From Eubacteriales bacterium (GTDB taxonomy: Bacteria; Bacillota; Clostridia; Lachnospirales; Lachnospiraceae): a DNA stretch of 64,000 bases. Positions within the stretch are counted from its first letter, which is position 1. Each line of letters begins with the position of its first letter. A program made the position numbers and the translations under genes. The notes below the pieces were generated by a model. That model saw only the letters and a list, made by a program, of their open reading frames with translations, searched no databases and was not told where the DNA came from. Location of the stretch: positions 62,001 through 126,000 of the forward strand of contig JAUNPU010000005.1 in assembly GCA_030536555.1 (NCBI GenBank), given 5' to 3'. Below are positions 54,245 to 62,783 of this stretch, one piece after another.

Positions 54245-55462
54245 TTATTCAATGACTACTTTATCACAATGTGTCAGTGCATACTCAGAAAACTCATTAC
54301 CGATACCAGGTCTTTCCGGAACCTTGTAATATCCGTTCTCCGGCTGATAATCATATTTGCACAGGTTCTTGTTGAACTCCTGCAGATTGTATACGTGATG
54401 CTCATGAATCACAAAGTTCGGAATGCTTGCCTCCACATGCAGTGCTGCTGCGGTGCACAGCGGACTGGCGCAGGTATGCACCTGTACGCCCACATCGTAG
54501 GTATGTGCCATATCACAGATTTTCTTTGTCTCGGTAACACCGCCACAGGTTCCGATATCCGGCTGAATCATATGAATGGACATATCCTCAAAGTACGGAG
54601 CATACTGCCAGCGCGTATAGATTCTCTCACCATTGGCAATCGGAATATCAATGTGATCTGCCACATATTTCGTTGTCTTCGGAGACGGAGTATTCGGCTC
54701 CTCATAGCAGAAAATATTGTACTTCTGGACTCTTCTTCCAATCTGGACTGCTGAAACAGCATCCAGGAAGGAGTGATTCTCCATAATGATATCAACGTCC
54801 GGGCCAACTGCCTCGCGGACTGCCTTCACTCTCTTCTCAACCAGATCCACGAACTCCGGTTTCAGCAGACCGGTTCTCTGCTCCTCGGTGAAGGTCTTGC
54901 CCTGCTCGTCAAAGGTAAAGAAATCGATCTTAACGCAATCATAGCCTTCTGCTACTGCCTTCTTCGCATTTTCTGCGTACTCCTCCGGTAAAAGAGCCGG
55001 CTTCAGGCTGTCACCCCAGCCAAACTGCAGCTGGCTGGCATAGGTGCGAAGCTTATCACGGAACTTGCCGCCCAGCAGCACATACAGCGGTACATTAAAT
55101 TTCTTGCCCTTGATATCCCACATTGCCATGTCCAGTGCGGAAAGTGCTGCAAAGAATACCGGACCGCCATTCTGTCCCCAGAAGGTCTGCTTATAAATCT
55201 TCTCCCAGATTGGCTCCGTATTCATCGGGTCTAATCCAATCACCATATGAGCCAGCTCCTGCAGCATACCAAATGCTCCCGGTGCAGCGGAACCATATGC
55301 CATCGCTGCCTCACCGTCTCCGTAGATTCCCTCATCGGTATGGATTCTGCATACCACCGGACGCCACGGAATATTGCTCCAGTCTGCATCCTGTCCCGGT
55401 ACAGTCTCTTTCATCTCTTTGCTGGAATGCAGCGCCATTACTTCTACTTTTGTAATCTTCAT
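54245..55462 (-). CDS. Enolase-superfamily enzyme (mandelate racemase/acid-sugar dehydratase type), copy 1
   Basis: A 405-aa protein: capping domain at residues 1-120, then the barrel. The catalytic KxD (CVKIDFF), first metal site ENHSFLD (Glu where Asp is common), second in FCYEEPN, third in ANGERIYTR and the His of the His-Asp dyad in VQVHTCASP are visible. This layout fits acid-sugar dehydratases (galactonate, mannonate types) rather than dipeptide epimerases, which have KxK. The substrate cannot be read. AGGGTTT precedes the ATG. It follows copy 2 after 33 nt. Confidence 0.85.
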   Translation of the reverse strand: MKITKVEVMALHSSKEMKETVPGQDADWSNIPWRPVVCRIHTDEGIYGDGEAAMAYGSAAPGAFGMLQELAHMVIGLDPMNTEPIWEKIYKQTFWGQNGGPVFFAALSALDMAMWDIKGKKFNVPLYVLLGGKFRDKLRTYASQLQFGWGDSLKPALLPEEYAENAKKAVAEGYDCVKIDFFTFDEQGKTFTEEQRTGLLKPEFVDLVEKRVKAVREAVGPDVDIIMENHSFLDAVSAVQIGRRVQKYNIFCYEEPNTPSPKTTKYVADHIDIPIANGERIYTRWQYAPYFEDMSIHMIQPDIGTCGGVTETKKICDMAHTYDVGVQVHTCASPLCTAAALHVEASIPNFVIHEHHVYNLQEFNKNLCKYDYQPENGYYKVPERPGIGNEFSEYALTHCDKVVIE

Positions 55463-55495
55463 AACAAACCCTCCATCTTGATTTTAACATTTTTA

Positions 55496-56704
55496 TTATT
55501 TAATGGTAACTTTCACTGCTTTCTCGATTGCTTCCTCCGTCAGCTCCTGACCAAGACCCGGAAGCTCCGGAACCTCATAGAAGCCATCCTTCGGCTGATA
55601 ATCATACTTGCAGACTGCTCTTCCATCCGGATGCAGCGCCCATTTGTGATGCTCATGGATGATAAAGTTCGGAATCGCCGCTTCAATGTGCAGTGCTGCC
55701 GCTTTGGAAATCGGGCTGCCACATACGTGAATCTGTGCTGCACAGTCATAGGCATTTGCCATGTCACAGATCTTCTTTGCCTCAGAAATACCGCCGCATA
55801 AGCATACATCAGGCTGAACCACCTGCAGAGATCTGTCCTCTAAGAACTCCCGGAATCCGGTTCTCTGGTATATTCTTTCACCGCTTGCAATCGGGATATT
55901 TACCTGTCTGTGAACCTCCAGCATGTTCTTGGCATTCAGCGGGCTGCACGGCTCTTCCAGATAGAAGATTCTTAAGTCTTCCAGTCTCTGTCCCAGCTGA
56001 GCAGAAGAGATTGTATCCGTGTAAGAATGAAGCTCGATAATAATATCCAGATCCTTGCCGCCTGCTTCCCGCATCGCCTTTACCCGGTTATATGCCAGAT
56101 CAACGGCTTCTTCTGATAAAATGCCGGTGGTCTTCCACGGTCCTCTGCCATCCGGTTCCCGGTTGCTCAGTGCAAGCGGATCAACCTTCACTGCGGTATA
56201 TCCGTCTGCCATCGCCGCTCTGGTTACTGCTGCATAATCCTCCGGAGTAATCATCAGCTTCTTACCCGGAACCACCTCTCCGTTGCCCCAGCCAAACTGT
56301 ACCTGGCTGGCATAAGCGCGAAGCTTCTCATTGGTCTTTCCACCCAGAAGCTGATAGATCGGAACGCCAAGTGCCTTACCCTTGATATCCCAGAGAGCAA
56401 TATCGATTGCGCTCATACCTGCGCTGACAACCGTTCCGCCGCCAAGTCCCCAGAACGTCTTGCGGTAAATCTTGTCCCAGATTTTCTCGATGTTCATCGG
56501 GTCCTCTCCGATGATCACCTCTGCAAAATCCTGAATCATTCCATAGCCTGCGCGATGACCTTTTCCGTAAGCCATACCGACCTCACCGAATCCGGAAATT
56601 CCCTCATCCGTATTGACTCTGACAATGATCGGGTTCCAGGTGTTCCGTCCCTGGCACGGGTTGCCGCTGTCCACAAGCATACAATCAACACTGGTAATTT
56701 TCAT
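55496..56704 (-). CDS. Enolase-superfamily enzyme, copy 2
   Basis: A 402-aa paralogue of the neighbour, similar along the whole length but clearly diverged. Catalytic elements: AVKVDPL (KxD), IIELHSYTD, FYLEEPC, ASGERIYQR and AQIHVCGSP. Both copies share the unusual ExH first-ligand motif, so the pair probably evolved together. It may act on a different stereoisomer or a following intermediate. AGGAGG lies close before the ATG at 56704; a run of 8-bp repeats sits just upstream. First gene of the operon. Confidence 0.85.
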   Translation of the reverse strand: MKITSVDCMLVDSGNPCQGRNTWNPIIVRVNTDEGISGFGEVGMAYGKGHRAGYGMIQDFAEVIIGEDPMNIEKIWDKIYRKTFWGLGGGTVVSAGMSAIDIALWDIKGKALGVPIYQLLGGKTNEKLRAYASQVQFGWGNGEVVPGKKLMITPEDYAAVTRAAMADGYTAVKVDPLALSNREPDGRGPWKTTGILSEEAVDLAYNRVKAMREAGGKDLDIIIELHSYTDTISSAQLGQRLEDLRIFYLEEPCSPLNAKNMLEVHRQVNIPIASGERIYQRTGFREFLEDRSLQVVQPDVCLCGGISEAKKICDMANAYDCAAQIHVCGSPISKAAALHIEAAIPNFIIHEHHKWALHPDGRAVCKYDYQPKDGFYEVPELPGLGQELTEEAIEKAVKVTIK

Positions 56705-56719
56705 TTTCGTACCTCCTAT

Positions 56720-56759
56720 TTTGTTCGTTTGTTTATTTGTTGATTTGTTAATTTGTTCG
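56720..56759. repeat. Five 8-bp tandem repeats before the enolase operon
   Basis: Units TTTGTTNN start at 56720, 56728, 56736, 56744 and 56752; only the last two bases vary. The array lies 16-55 nt upstream of the start codon at 56704, next to its ribosome-binding site. Confidence 0.85.
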
Positions 56760-56796
56760 CCCGATTATCAAATTGGTTATTTATTTGCTGGTTCTA

Positions 56797-56825
56797 TTGA
56801 TTCTCTGCCTCCGACATGTTATATT
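56797..56825 (+). promoter_or_regulatory. gntR promoter
   Basis: TTGATT (56797-56802) and TATATT (56820-56825), 17 bp apart, 44 bp before the regulator's ATG. Confidence 0.5.
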
Positions 56826-56868
56826 TGAACAGGAAACCCAGATACAGAGAAAGGATTTGATTAGAAGA

Positions 56869-57603
56869 ATGAGTTCAAATAAAGATTTACGTGTAAAGCG
56901 GATGCCTGTTCATGAACAGGTCTTCAATAACCTGAAAGACGCCATCAATGAGGGGCGCTGGCAGGTCGATGAAAAGATTCCCACCGAGATGGAACTGTCT
57001 GAGATCTTCGGTGTAAACCGCCTCACCGTCCGCATGGCACTCCAGCGCCTGATCGGGATGGGAATTCTGGAATCCCGTGTCGGTGACGGCACTTACGTGA
57101 AGGATTTCAGTTTTCGTGACTATATTGAAAAAGCCAGCGAGTTCTATCTGGATGCTGATTTGCTGGATAAGGTCTGTGAATTCCGAAATGCCATTGAGGT
57201 GAACGCATTAAAGCTTGCTCTCCATCGGGCAGAGGAGGATGAGTTAGAAGAACTTTCCGCTGTCTGTGACCGAATGGACACAGCAAAAGCAACGTATATC
57301 AAAAACAGAACCTCTCTGGCATTAAAGCAGTTTTTAGATTCGGATATTGAATTCCATGAAAAAATATGCCAGCTCTCCCATAACGATTTATTTGTATATT
57401 CCTTTGATATTGCAAGAAATCTCTTATATCAGTACATGGAATCCCTTGTCCGCGACCGCACCGGCTCCTGGATTGAAAACGCCAAAAAGGAGAAGCCGGA
57501 AGACGACAGACACCGCCTCGTATATCAGGCACTGAAGGAAAGAAATATTGAGAAATGCATGAAAATATATTCCGATATCATCGATTATCATGTTGAATAC
57601 TGA
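56869..57603 (+). CDS. GntR family regulator (FadR subfamily), divergent from the enolase operon
   Basis: A 244-aa protein. The winged helix (about residues 10-75) reads PVHEQVFNNLKDAINEGRWQVDEKIPTEMELSEIFGVNRLTVRMALQRLIGMGILESRVGDGTYV; the C-terminal FCD domain binds an acid ligand through metal-binding His residues (DIEFHEKICQLSHN and later). It probably represses the divergent operon until its substrate is present. The ATG at 56869 has AAAGGA 14 nt upstream, a long spacing; the open frame reaches 56773, but the extra part is hydrophobic and unlike the family. Confidence 0.9.
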   Translation: MSSNKDLRVKRMPVHEQVFNNLKDAINEGRWQVDEKIPTEMELSEIFGVNRLTVRMALQRLIGMGILESRVGDGTYVKDFSFRDYIEKASEFYLDADLLDKVCEFRNAIEVNALKLALHRAEEDELEELSAVCDRMDTAKATYIKNRTSLALKQFLDSDIEFHEKICQLSHNDLFVYSFDIARNLLYQYMESLVRDRTGSWIENAKKEKPEDDRHRLVYQALKERNIEKCMKIYSDIIDYHVEY

Positions 57604-57620
57604 TTTGAAAGCATGCATTC

Positions 57621-57677
57621 AAAAACAGCGGTATCCTCTTCTGGCACCATGCCGGAAGTGTGATTACCGCTGTTTTT
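57621..57677. terminator. Bidirectional terminator between gntR and rpn copy 1
   Basis: AAAAACAGCGGTA pairs with TACCGCTGTTTTT over a loop that holds a further short stem. It ends both convergent genes. Confidence 0.88.
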
Positions 57678-57712
57678 CTGATATAATGGGCGCTTCTATG
57701 CCAACAGACCTA

Positions 57713-58615
57713 TCATCGTCCTGTCATCTTCCAATATCTTTCAAAATACATCTCCGTATCCTCCAGTGATAACGCATAGGTATCCTTTACCTTCTGCACC
57801 ACGATATCTCTTGGCAGCTGAACCTCCTGCCCCATTTCTATCAGTCCTTTCACTCCCTTCTCCAAACCACTACCATATCCACTTCCATATCCACTTCCGT
57901 ATCCATCGTTAAATATCAACCTCTCCACCTTCGTCATCATAAGTTCTTCCCTCACTTTCTGTGCATACTTCTCGTCTATCACCTTATCTGTAAACGTCAA
58001 AATCCCCGACACCACTCGTATCACCTGATCATGATCCGGTATCTGCTTCGCCAGATTCACCGCCTGCTCAATATACCTCTGCTTCTCTCTATTTCCCTTC
58101 ACAGTCAGCGGCAGGATCATCAACTGCGCCAAATCTTCTTCGTTCAGACACACTCCTGCATGAATCTTCTGGTTCAAATCTTCATAGATCCGGTCTGAAT
58201 CCTGATGAACCAGATAGGAAGCTTCCACCTGGAGAATCAGACTCCCCAGATCATACACCTCCTGTGCCCATTCCACATCCGCTGTATAGATTACCAGCAC
58301 CTTCAATTTCTTCAGATCTTCAAGCTGATTCTGCTCTGCATAGCGCTTCAGCACTCGCACAGCATAGCTCATGTACTTCACAAAATTCTCTTTCACAAAC
58401 TTTGACTCATAATCAATGATTGCTACCGAACCATCCTCCAGCAAAAACAGATTGTCCATCCGCAGCTCATCTGCCTCAATCGCCGGCAGATTCGTCGGAA
58501 GCAATCCTACGACCTTAATATCCGGCAACCCAAAGGGAGCAAGGCTTTTCCCGACCAATGCCTCCGCCGTAACCTTCGATGCTGTATCCTTGCTGTGATA
58601 TGTAATCCCATCCAT
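57713..58615 (-). CDS. Rpn-type PD-(D/E)XK nuclease/transposase-like protein, copy 1
   Basis: About 300 aa. The PD-(D/E)XK core is visible: Asp in LRMDNLFLLEDG and ExK in IIDYESKF. Members (Rpn/YhgA-like, transposase_31-related) cut DNA and promote recombination in E. coli; many copies have unknown roles. A 4-aa repeat, YGSG three times (about residues 248-259), precedes a helical tail. I choose the ATG at 58615, right behind GGAGGT. All but the last 17 residues are identical to copy 2; this copy ends with an extra MTGR. Confidence 0.8.
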   Translation of the reverse strand: MDGITYHSKDTASKVTAEALVGKSLAPFGLPDIKVVGLLPTNLPAIEADELRMDNLFLLEDGSVAIIDYESKFVKENFVKYMSYAVRVLKRYAEQNQLEDLKKLKVLVIYTADVEWAQEVYDLGSLILQVEASYLVHQDSDRIYEDLNQKIHAGVCLNEEDLAQLMILPLTVKGNREKQRYIEQAVNLAKQIPDHDQVIRVVSGILTFTDKVIDEKYAQKVREELMMTKVERLIFNDGYGSGYGSGYGSGLEKGVKGLIEMGQEVQLPRDIVVQKVKDTYALSLEDTEMYFERYWKMTGR

Positions 58616-58783
58616 ATTTGGTACCTCCATTATACTCTACCAACACCTGTTTTTTCAATGTATCATGCAAAAAATCTACAATACACTCACTCGCATCACC
58701 ATCCTTAAGCCCGTATCCTTACCAGCTTCCAACGTTTTGAACTCTGCGTGACTTCACGCCAATGATAGAAAAGAAAAATACCA

Positions 58784-58849
58784 GACTCAGCAGGAGTGAA
58801 CCTCCTGCGAAGTTTGAGTCCAGTATAATATTTTAAGTTTTGCTGTCAA
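58784..58849 (-). promoter_or_regulatory. Promoter and hairpin leader of rpn copy 1
   Basis: Minus-strand TTGACA (58849-58844), 16 bp, TATACT (58827-58822). Right after it, GACTCA/TGAGTC (58815-58820 and 58784-58789) encloses a perfect GCAGGAG/CTCCTGC stem. A GCGTGACTTCACGC palindrome follows at 58746-58759. Confidence 0.7.
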
Positions 58850-58898
58850 TGCAATCCTCTGTTATCTGTAAAATGAGACTTCATAAAAGTAATAAATG

Positions 58899-59789
58899 TC
58901 ACTTCCAATATCTTCCAAAATACATCTCCGCGTCCTCCGATGACAGCGCATAGGTATCCTTTACCTTCTGCACCACGATATCTCTTGGCAGCTGAACCTC
59001 CTGCCCCATTTCTATCAGTCCTTTCACTCCCTTCTCCAAACCACTACCATATCCACTTCCATATCCACTTCCGTATCCATCGTTAAATATCAACCTCTCC
59101 ACCTTCGTCATCATAAGTTCTTCCCTCACTTTCTGTGCATACTTCTCGTCTATCACCTTATCTGTAAACGTCAAAATCCCCGACACCACTCGTATCACCT
59201 GATCATGATCCGGTATCTGCTTCGCCAGATTCACCGCCTGCTCAATATACCTCTGCTTCTCTCTATTTCCCTTCACAGTCAGCGGCAGGATCATCAACTG
59301 CGCCAAATCTTCTTCGTTCAGACACACTCCTGCATGAATCTTCTGGTTCAAATCTTCATAGATCCGGTCTGAATCCTGATGAACCAGATAGGAAGCTTCC
59401 ACCTGGAGAATCAGACTCCCCAGATCATACACCTCCTGTGCCCATTCCACATCCGCTGTATAGATTACCAGCACCTTCAATTTCTTCAGATCTTCAAGCT
59501 GATTCTGCTCTGCATAGCGCTTCAGCACTCGCACAGCATAGCTCATGTACTTCACAAAATTCTCTTTCACAAACTTTGACTCATAATCAATGATTGCTAC
59601 CGAACCATCCTCCAGCAAAAACAGATTGTCCATCCGCAGCTCATCTGCCTCAATCGCCGGCAGATTCGTCGGAAGCAATCCTACGACCTTAATATCCGGC
59701 AACCCAAAGGGAGCAAGGCTTTTCCCGACCAATGCCTCCGCCGTAACCTTCGATGCTGTATCCTTGCTGTGATATGTAATCCCATCCAT
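58899..59789 (-). CDS. Rpn-type PD-(D/E)XK nuclease/transposase-like protein, copy 2
   Basis: About 296 aa, same family, motifs and start choice as the copy 1,174 bp downstream. Sequence is identical to copy 1 by eye from codon 1 through KDTYALS; afterwards it reads SEDAEMYFGRYWK and stops. Each copy has its own promoter, leader and binding site. With two intact identical cores, loss of function is unlikely in either. Confidence 0.8.
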   Translation of the reverse strand: MDGITYHSKDTASKVTAEALVGKSLAPFGLPDIKVVGLLPTNLPAIEADELRMDNLFLLEDGSVAIIDYESKFVKENFVKYMSYAVRVLKRYAEQNQLEDLKKLKVLVIYTADVEWAQEVYDLGSLILQVEASYLVHQDSDRIYEDLNQKIHAGVCLNEEDLAQLMILPLTVKGNREKQRYIEQAVNLAKQIPDHDQVIRVVSGILTFTDKVIDEKYAQKVREELMMTKVERLIFNDGYGSGYGSGYGSGLEKGVKGLIEMGQEVQLPRDIVVQKVKDTYALSSEDAEMYFGRYWK

Positions 59790-59919
59790 ATTTGGTACCT
59801 CCATTATACTCTACCAACACCTGTTTTTTCAATGTATCATGCAAAAAATCTACAATACACTCACTCGCATCACCATCCTTAAGCCCGTATCCTTACCAGC
59901 TTCCAACGTTTTGAACTCT

Positions 59920-60024
59920 GCGTGACTTCACGCCAATGATAGAAAAGAAAAATACCAGACTCAGCAGGAGTGAACCTCCTGCGAAGTTTGAGTCCAGTAT
60001 AATATGTTTAAGTTTTACTGTCAA
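59920..60024 (-). promoter_or_regulatory. Promoter and hairpin leader of rpn copy 2
   Basis: Minus-strand TTGACA (60024-60019), 17 bp, TATACT (60001-59996). The leader begins with the same GACTCA...TGAGTC hairpin (59958-59994) and has the 14-bp palindrome GCGTGACTTCACGC at 59920-59933. The transcript's leader is about 200 nt long. Confidence 0.75.
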
Positions 60025-60086
60025 TGTAATCTTCTGTAATTTCCAAATACTCTGTTATCTGCCAAATCTGCTATTTCCCAAATCGG

Positions 60087-61040
60087 CTATTCTTCCAATC
60101 TGTTATCTGCCAAATCATGCTCCGCCAAACCTACATATTCCTCCATCCACGCCTTCCTCTGCCGGAGCTTTCTCTGTGCATCCTGTTCCATGGTCTGAAG
60201 CTTCGCAAGCAGCGACCGGATCTGCGCCTGCACCTGTCTGACCTGCTCCTGCGACTGACCGATCTTACTCTGCACCGCCCAGTCGGCAAATAATCCATCC
60301 CAGAAGTAATCTGCAAACCGCAGAAATCCATCTACCTGCACCTGCATGTTCGCTTCCAGGGACACATCCGCAAGTTCCGTGCGAAATCGTGCCAGACAGG
60401 TCTGCAGCTCATTGATCTGGCACTGAGCCGTATCCAGATGGGAATGCTTTGCCATAGTAGCAACCATGCCGCCGCCCAGCATATCCCAGGTTCCCCATCC
60501 TTCTGCCGAATCCAGGCTTTTCTTCACCTCGCCGGCAATCTGTTCCGCTCGCTTTCCGGCAGAAACCGCCTCGCCAAGCTCTCTGATCTGACTGCTCAGC
60601 TCAGCAATCTCCTCCTCCGCCTGCAGAATATCCTGCGCCTTATCCGGGCAGTTTGCTTTCAGCCACTGGATCCGTTCCTGAATTGCCAGCTCCAGCTGCC
60701 GCTCCAGTTCTCCGACCGGACGCTTCTGTAACATCAGAGCATCCAACTCCTGCGTCACCGCCTCCAGCTCACCGAGCACCGTCTTATGCTTCACCGCCGC
60801 CCCATAGGCTTCCTGCTTTTCCTTATCCAGCATCTGCTCTTTTCTGCCTGTCATCGCATACCAGAATCCCGCCAGACTTCCTGCCTCCAGCCGGTTCACA
60901 TCGGCCTCCTCCTTCTGCCATGCAGCCCGAAGGCTGCTCTCAGACTCCTGCAAGGTCCGCTGCCGTTTTCGAAGCTCCTCCACCTTCACTGCAATATGAT
61001 TCTGCTGTTGCATCTTCTCCCGAATTTCCTGTATTGTCAT
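60087..61040 (-). CDS. Coiled-coil protein of unknown function
   Basis: A 317-aa soluble protein, almost all predicted helix. Coiled-coil stretches run through residues 5-55, 70-170 and 250-310, with a glycine-rich middle (EGWGTWDMLGGGMVATMAKHSHLDTAQ, about 185-211) and an aromatic patch (FLRFADYFWDGLFADW). I recognise the general pattern from uncharacterised Firmicute and Bacteroidetes proteins but no named function. It starts 3 nt after the deaminase stop, so the two are coupled. Confidence 0.7.
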   Translation of the reverse strand: MTIQEIREKMQQQNHIAVKVEELRKRQRTLQESESSLRAAWQKEEADVNRLEAGSLAGFWYAMTGRKEQMLDKEKQEAYGAAVKHKTVLGELEAVTQELDALMLQKRPVGELERQLELAIQERIQWLKANCPDKAQDILQAEEEIAELSSQIRELGEAVSAGKRAEQIAGEVKKSLDSAEGWGTWDMLGGGMVATMAKHSHLDTAQCQINELQTCLARFRTELADVSLEANMQVQVDGFLRFADYFWDGLFADWAVQSKIGQSQEQVRQVQAQIRSLLAKLQTMEQDAQRKLRQRKAWMEEYVGLAEHDLADNRLEE

Positions 61041-61043
61041 CTC

Positions 61044-61508
61044 TTACCCCTTCTTATGATCTGCAAAATAGCTCTCAAGCACCTTCCGGCTCTCCTCCCG
61101 CAGCACCCCGGCCGTAACCTCCGGCTGATGGGGTGAATGTTCAAATACCAGCTGGCTGCATGGACCGCCTTCGCCACATCCCAGTACGCGACACAGGTCC
61201 GCATCACTTGCACCATACACCAGTCTGCCCAGCTTCACCCAGACCAGCGCTCCTGAACACATCATACACGGCTCACAGCTGGAGTACAACGTATATTCGC
61301 TCAGATCCGTAATATGCGTCTCAGCACAGAATCGCCGAATCAGACCTGCCTCCGCATGAAACGTCGGGTCCGTCATCGTATAAATCTGATTCTCATTGGT
61401 GTACACAATCTCCCCGTCCTTCACAAGCACCGCGCCAAACGGTTCATTTCCGTGCTCCACTGCCAGTTCCGCCAATTCAATCGCCTTTTTCATGAAAATC
61501 TCGTCCAT
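61044..61508 (-). CDS. Nucleoside/tRNA-type deaminase
   Basis: About 154 aa, zinc-dependent cytidine-deaminase fold. HAEAGLIRRFC gives the zinc His and catalytic Glu, SSCEPCMMCSGALVW the PCxxC zinc ligands. The C-terminal region (YGASDADLCRVLGCGEGGPCSQL) is closer to guanine deaminase/nucleoside deaminases than to TadA. Substrate uncertain: guanine, cytosine or modified base. I use the ATG at 61508; GGGGAG is 10 nt upstream. Its leader consists of 37-bp repeats that fill the gap to the next gene. Confidence 0.85.
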   Translation of the reverse strand: MDEIFMKKAIELAELAVEHGNEPFGAVLVKDGEIVYTNENQIYTMTDPTFHAEAGLIRRFCAETHITDLSEYTLYSSCEPCMMCSGALVWVKLGRLVYGASDADLCRVLGCGEGGPCSQLVFEHSPHQPEVTAGVLREESRKVLESYFADHKKG

Positions 61509-61523
61509 CTTCCTGTTTCTCCC

Positions 61524-61631
61524 CTTCTTCAATCATTCTGATTATTCCTGTGTTATTCCTCTTCTTCCACAATTCTGGATGTTTCCGTGTTATTCCTCTT
61601 CTTCCACAATTCTGAATCTTCCCGTGTTATG
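61524..61631. repeat. Three 37-bp tandem repeats upstream of the deaminase
   Basis: Units begin with CTTCTTC at 61524, 61561 and 61598, 37 bp apart; the middle is nearly identical to the others and the third decays after TGTTAT. On the minus strand each unit carries a purine-rich GGAAGAAGAGG that resembles a ribosome-binding site. The array fills the gap between two genes. Confidence 0.85.
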
Positions 61632-61639
61632 GCAGCGCC

Positions 61640-62338
61640 CTACGACATCAGAAACCGCTCCACTGCCCGGTTAAATTCCGCCGGATTTTCACTTGCTGCA
61701 AAGTGACTCCCCTGCACAATAACCGTCTCTGCCCCCGGTATTCTGCTTCCAATCAGTTCCGTATGTTCCCGCTTGATCATATCCTCCGTCCCGGCAATCA
61801 CCAGCGTCCGGGCTTTCACCTGTTCCAGCTCTTCCACCGGAATGTTCGGATCACGTATCATCAGCTCCAGAAGCTCCACTGCCTTTCTCCCAGCAGCAGC
61901 TCCCTTCTCATCTGTTTCCGTCTCCATACGCCTCCGCGCCAATTCATATTCGTCCAGAATCTCCTTCTGAACCTCCGACTCCAGTCCCTCCATATCCAGA
62001 TTGGCACCGTTTAAGATAAGACGGTCCACCATCTCCGGGTACTTGATTGCAAACACCAGCGCAATATTTCCACCGTCCGAAAATCCAAGAATATGCGCCT
62101 TCGCAAGCCCCAGTTCTTCCATAAAATCATGCAGATCATCCGCAAACTGGCGAATCGTAAAGCTTACCGTCCCCCGCGGCGACTTCCCGTGTCCTCTGGT
62201 ATCAACTGCAATCACCCGGTACCGTTTTGAAAAGAAGCTGATCTGCTCCGAGAAATAGCTGCTGTCCTCTCCATTTCCGTGAAGCAATATCAGGGGTTCT
62301 CCGCACCCCTTCTCTATATAATGCAAACAAATATCCAT
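61640..62338 (-). CDS. Alpha/beta hydrolase
   Basis: A 232-aa serine hydrolase. Oxyanion region LLHGNGEDSSYF, nucleophile Ser in ILGFSDGGNIAL (GxSxG), Asp near AGTEDMI and His in VQGSHFAAS make up the triad. Similar to small esterases/C-C hydrolases; substrate unknown. AGGGG precedes the ATG. It follows a MerR regulator after about 43 nt and may be under its control. Confidence 0.88.
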   Translation of the reverse strand: MDICLHYIEKGCGEPLILLHGNGEDSSYFSEQISFFSKRYRVIAVDTRGHGKSPRGTVSFTIRQFADDLHDFMEELGLAKAHILGFSDGGNIALVFAIKYPEMVDRLILNGANLDMEGLESEVQKEILDEYELARRRMETETDEKGAAAGRKAVELLELMIRDPNIPVEELEQVKARTLVIAGTEDMIKREHTELIGSRIPGAETVIVQGSHFAASENPAEFNRAVERFLMS

Positions 62339-62380
62339 ATTTTCCCCTCAGATTATTCAGTCAAATTTCATCTTTCAAAT

Positions 62381-62644
62381 TTATCTCCCGCTCTTCAGCC
62401 ACTCCTTCACCTCCGGCACCGACCGTCCTTCTTCCCGCAGTCTCCGGATCAGCGCCACCCGCTCCACACTCTCCTCCCGCCGGTATCTGCGGGTCAGGTT
62501 CTCTTCCTCCTGCTCAAAGGGCAGCATCCCTTCCTCCGTATAGAACTTCAGCGTACTGTACCGGCACCCGGTCAGCCGCGCCAGCTCTCCGATGGAAATG
62601 TACTCGGAAGCAAGAATTTTTTCCATAGTTCTCTGTCTCGACAT
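62381..62644 (-). CDS. Minimal MerR-type DNA-binding protein
   Basis: An 87-aa protein. YISIGELARLTGCRYSTLKFYTEEGMLPFEQEEENLTRRYRREESVERVALIRRLREEGRSVPEVKEWL is a MerR winged helix with almost nothing after it, so there is no effector-binding domain. It resembles excisionase-like or SoxR-short regulators. AGGAGG precedes the ATG. It may regulate the hydrolase behind it. Confidence 0.85.
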   Translation of the reverse strand: MSRQRTMEKILASEYISIGELARLTGCRYSTLKFYTEEGMLPFEQEEENLTRRYRREESVERVALIRRLREEGRSVPEVKEWLKSGR

Positions 62645-62783
62645 CTCTGCCTCCTATCCCTTTTCTTCCTGACGTATTCTGACGCCTTCTCCTCAACTGC
62701 CCTGTGGTTTCTGGTGCCTTACTTACCACCTTTCCCTCAACTGATTTGTAGTTTTCAGTCTTCCGCACCGCGCCGACAGCTCA

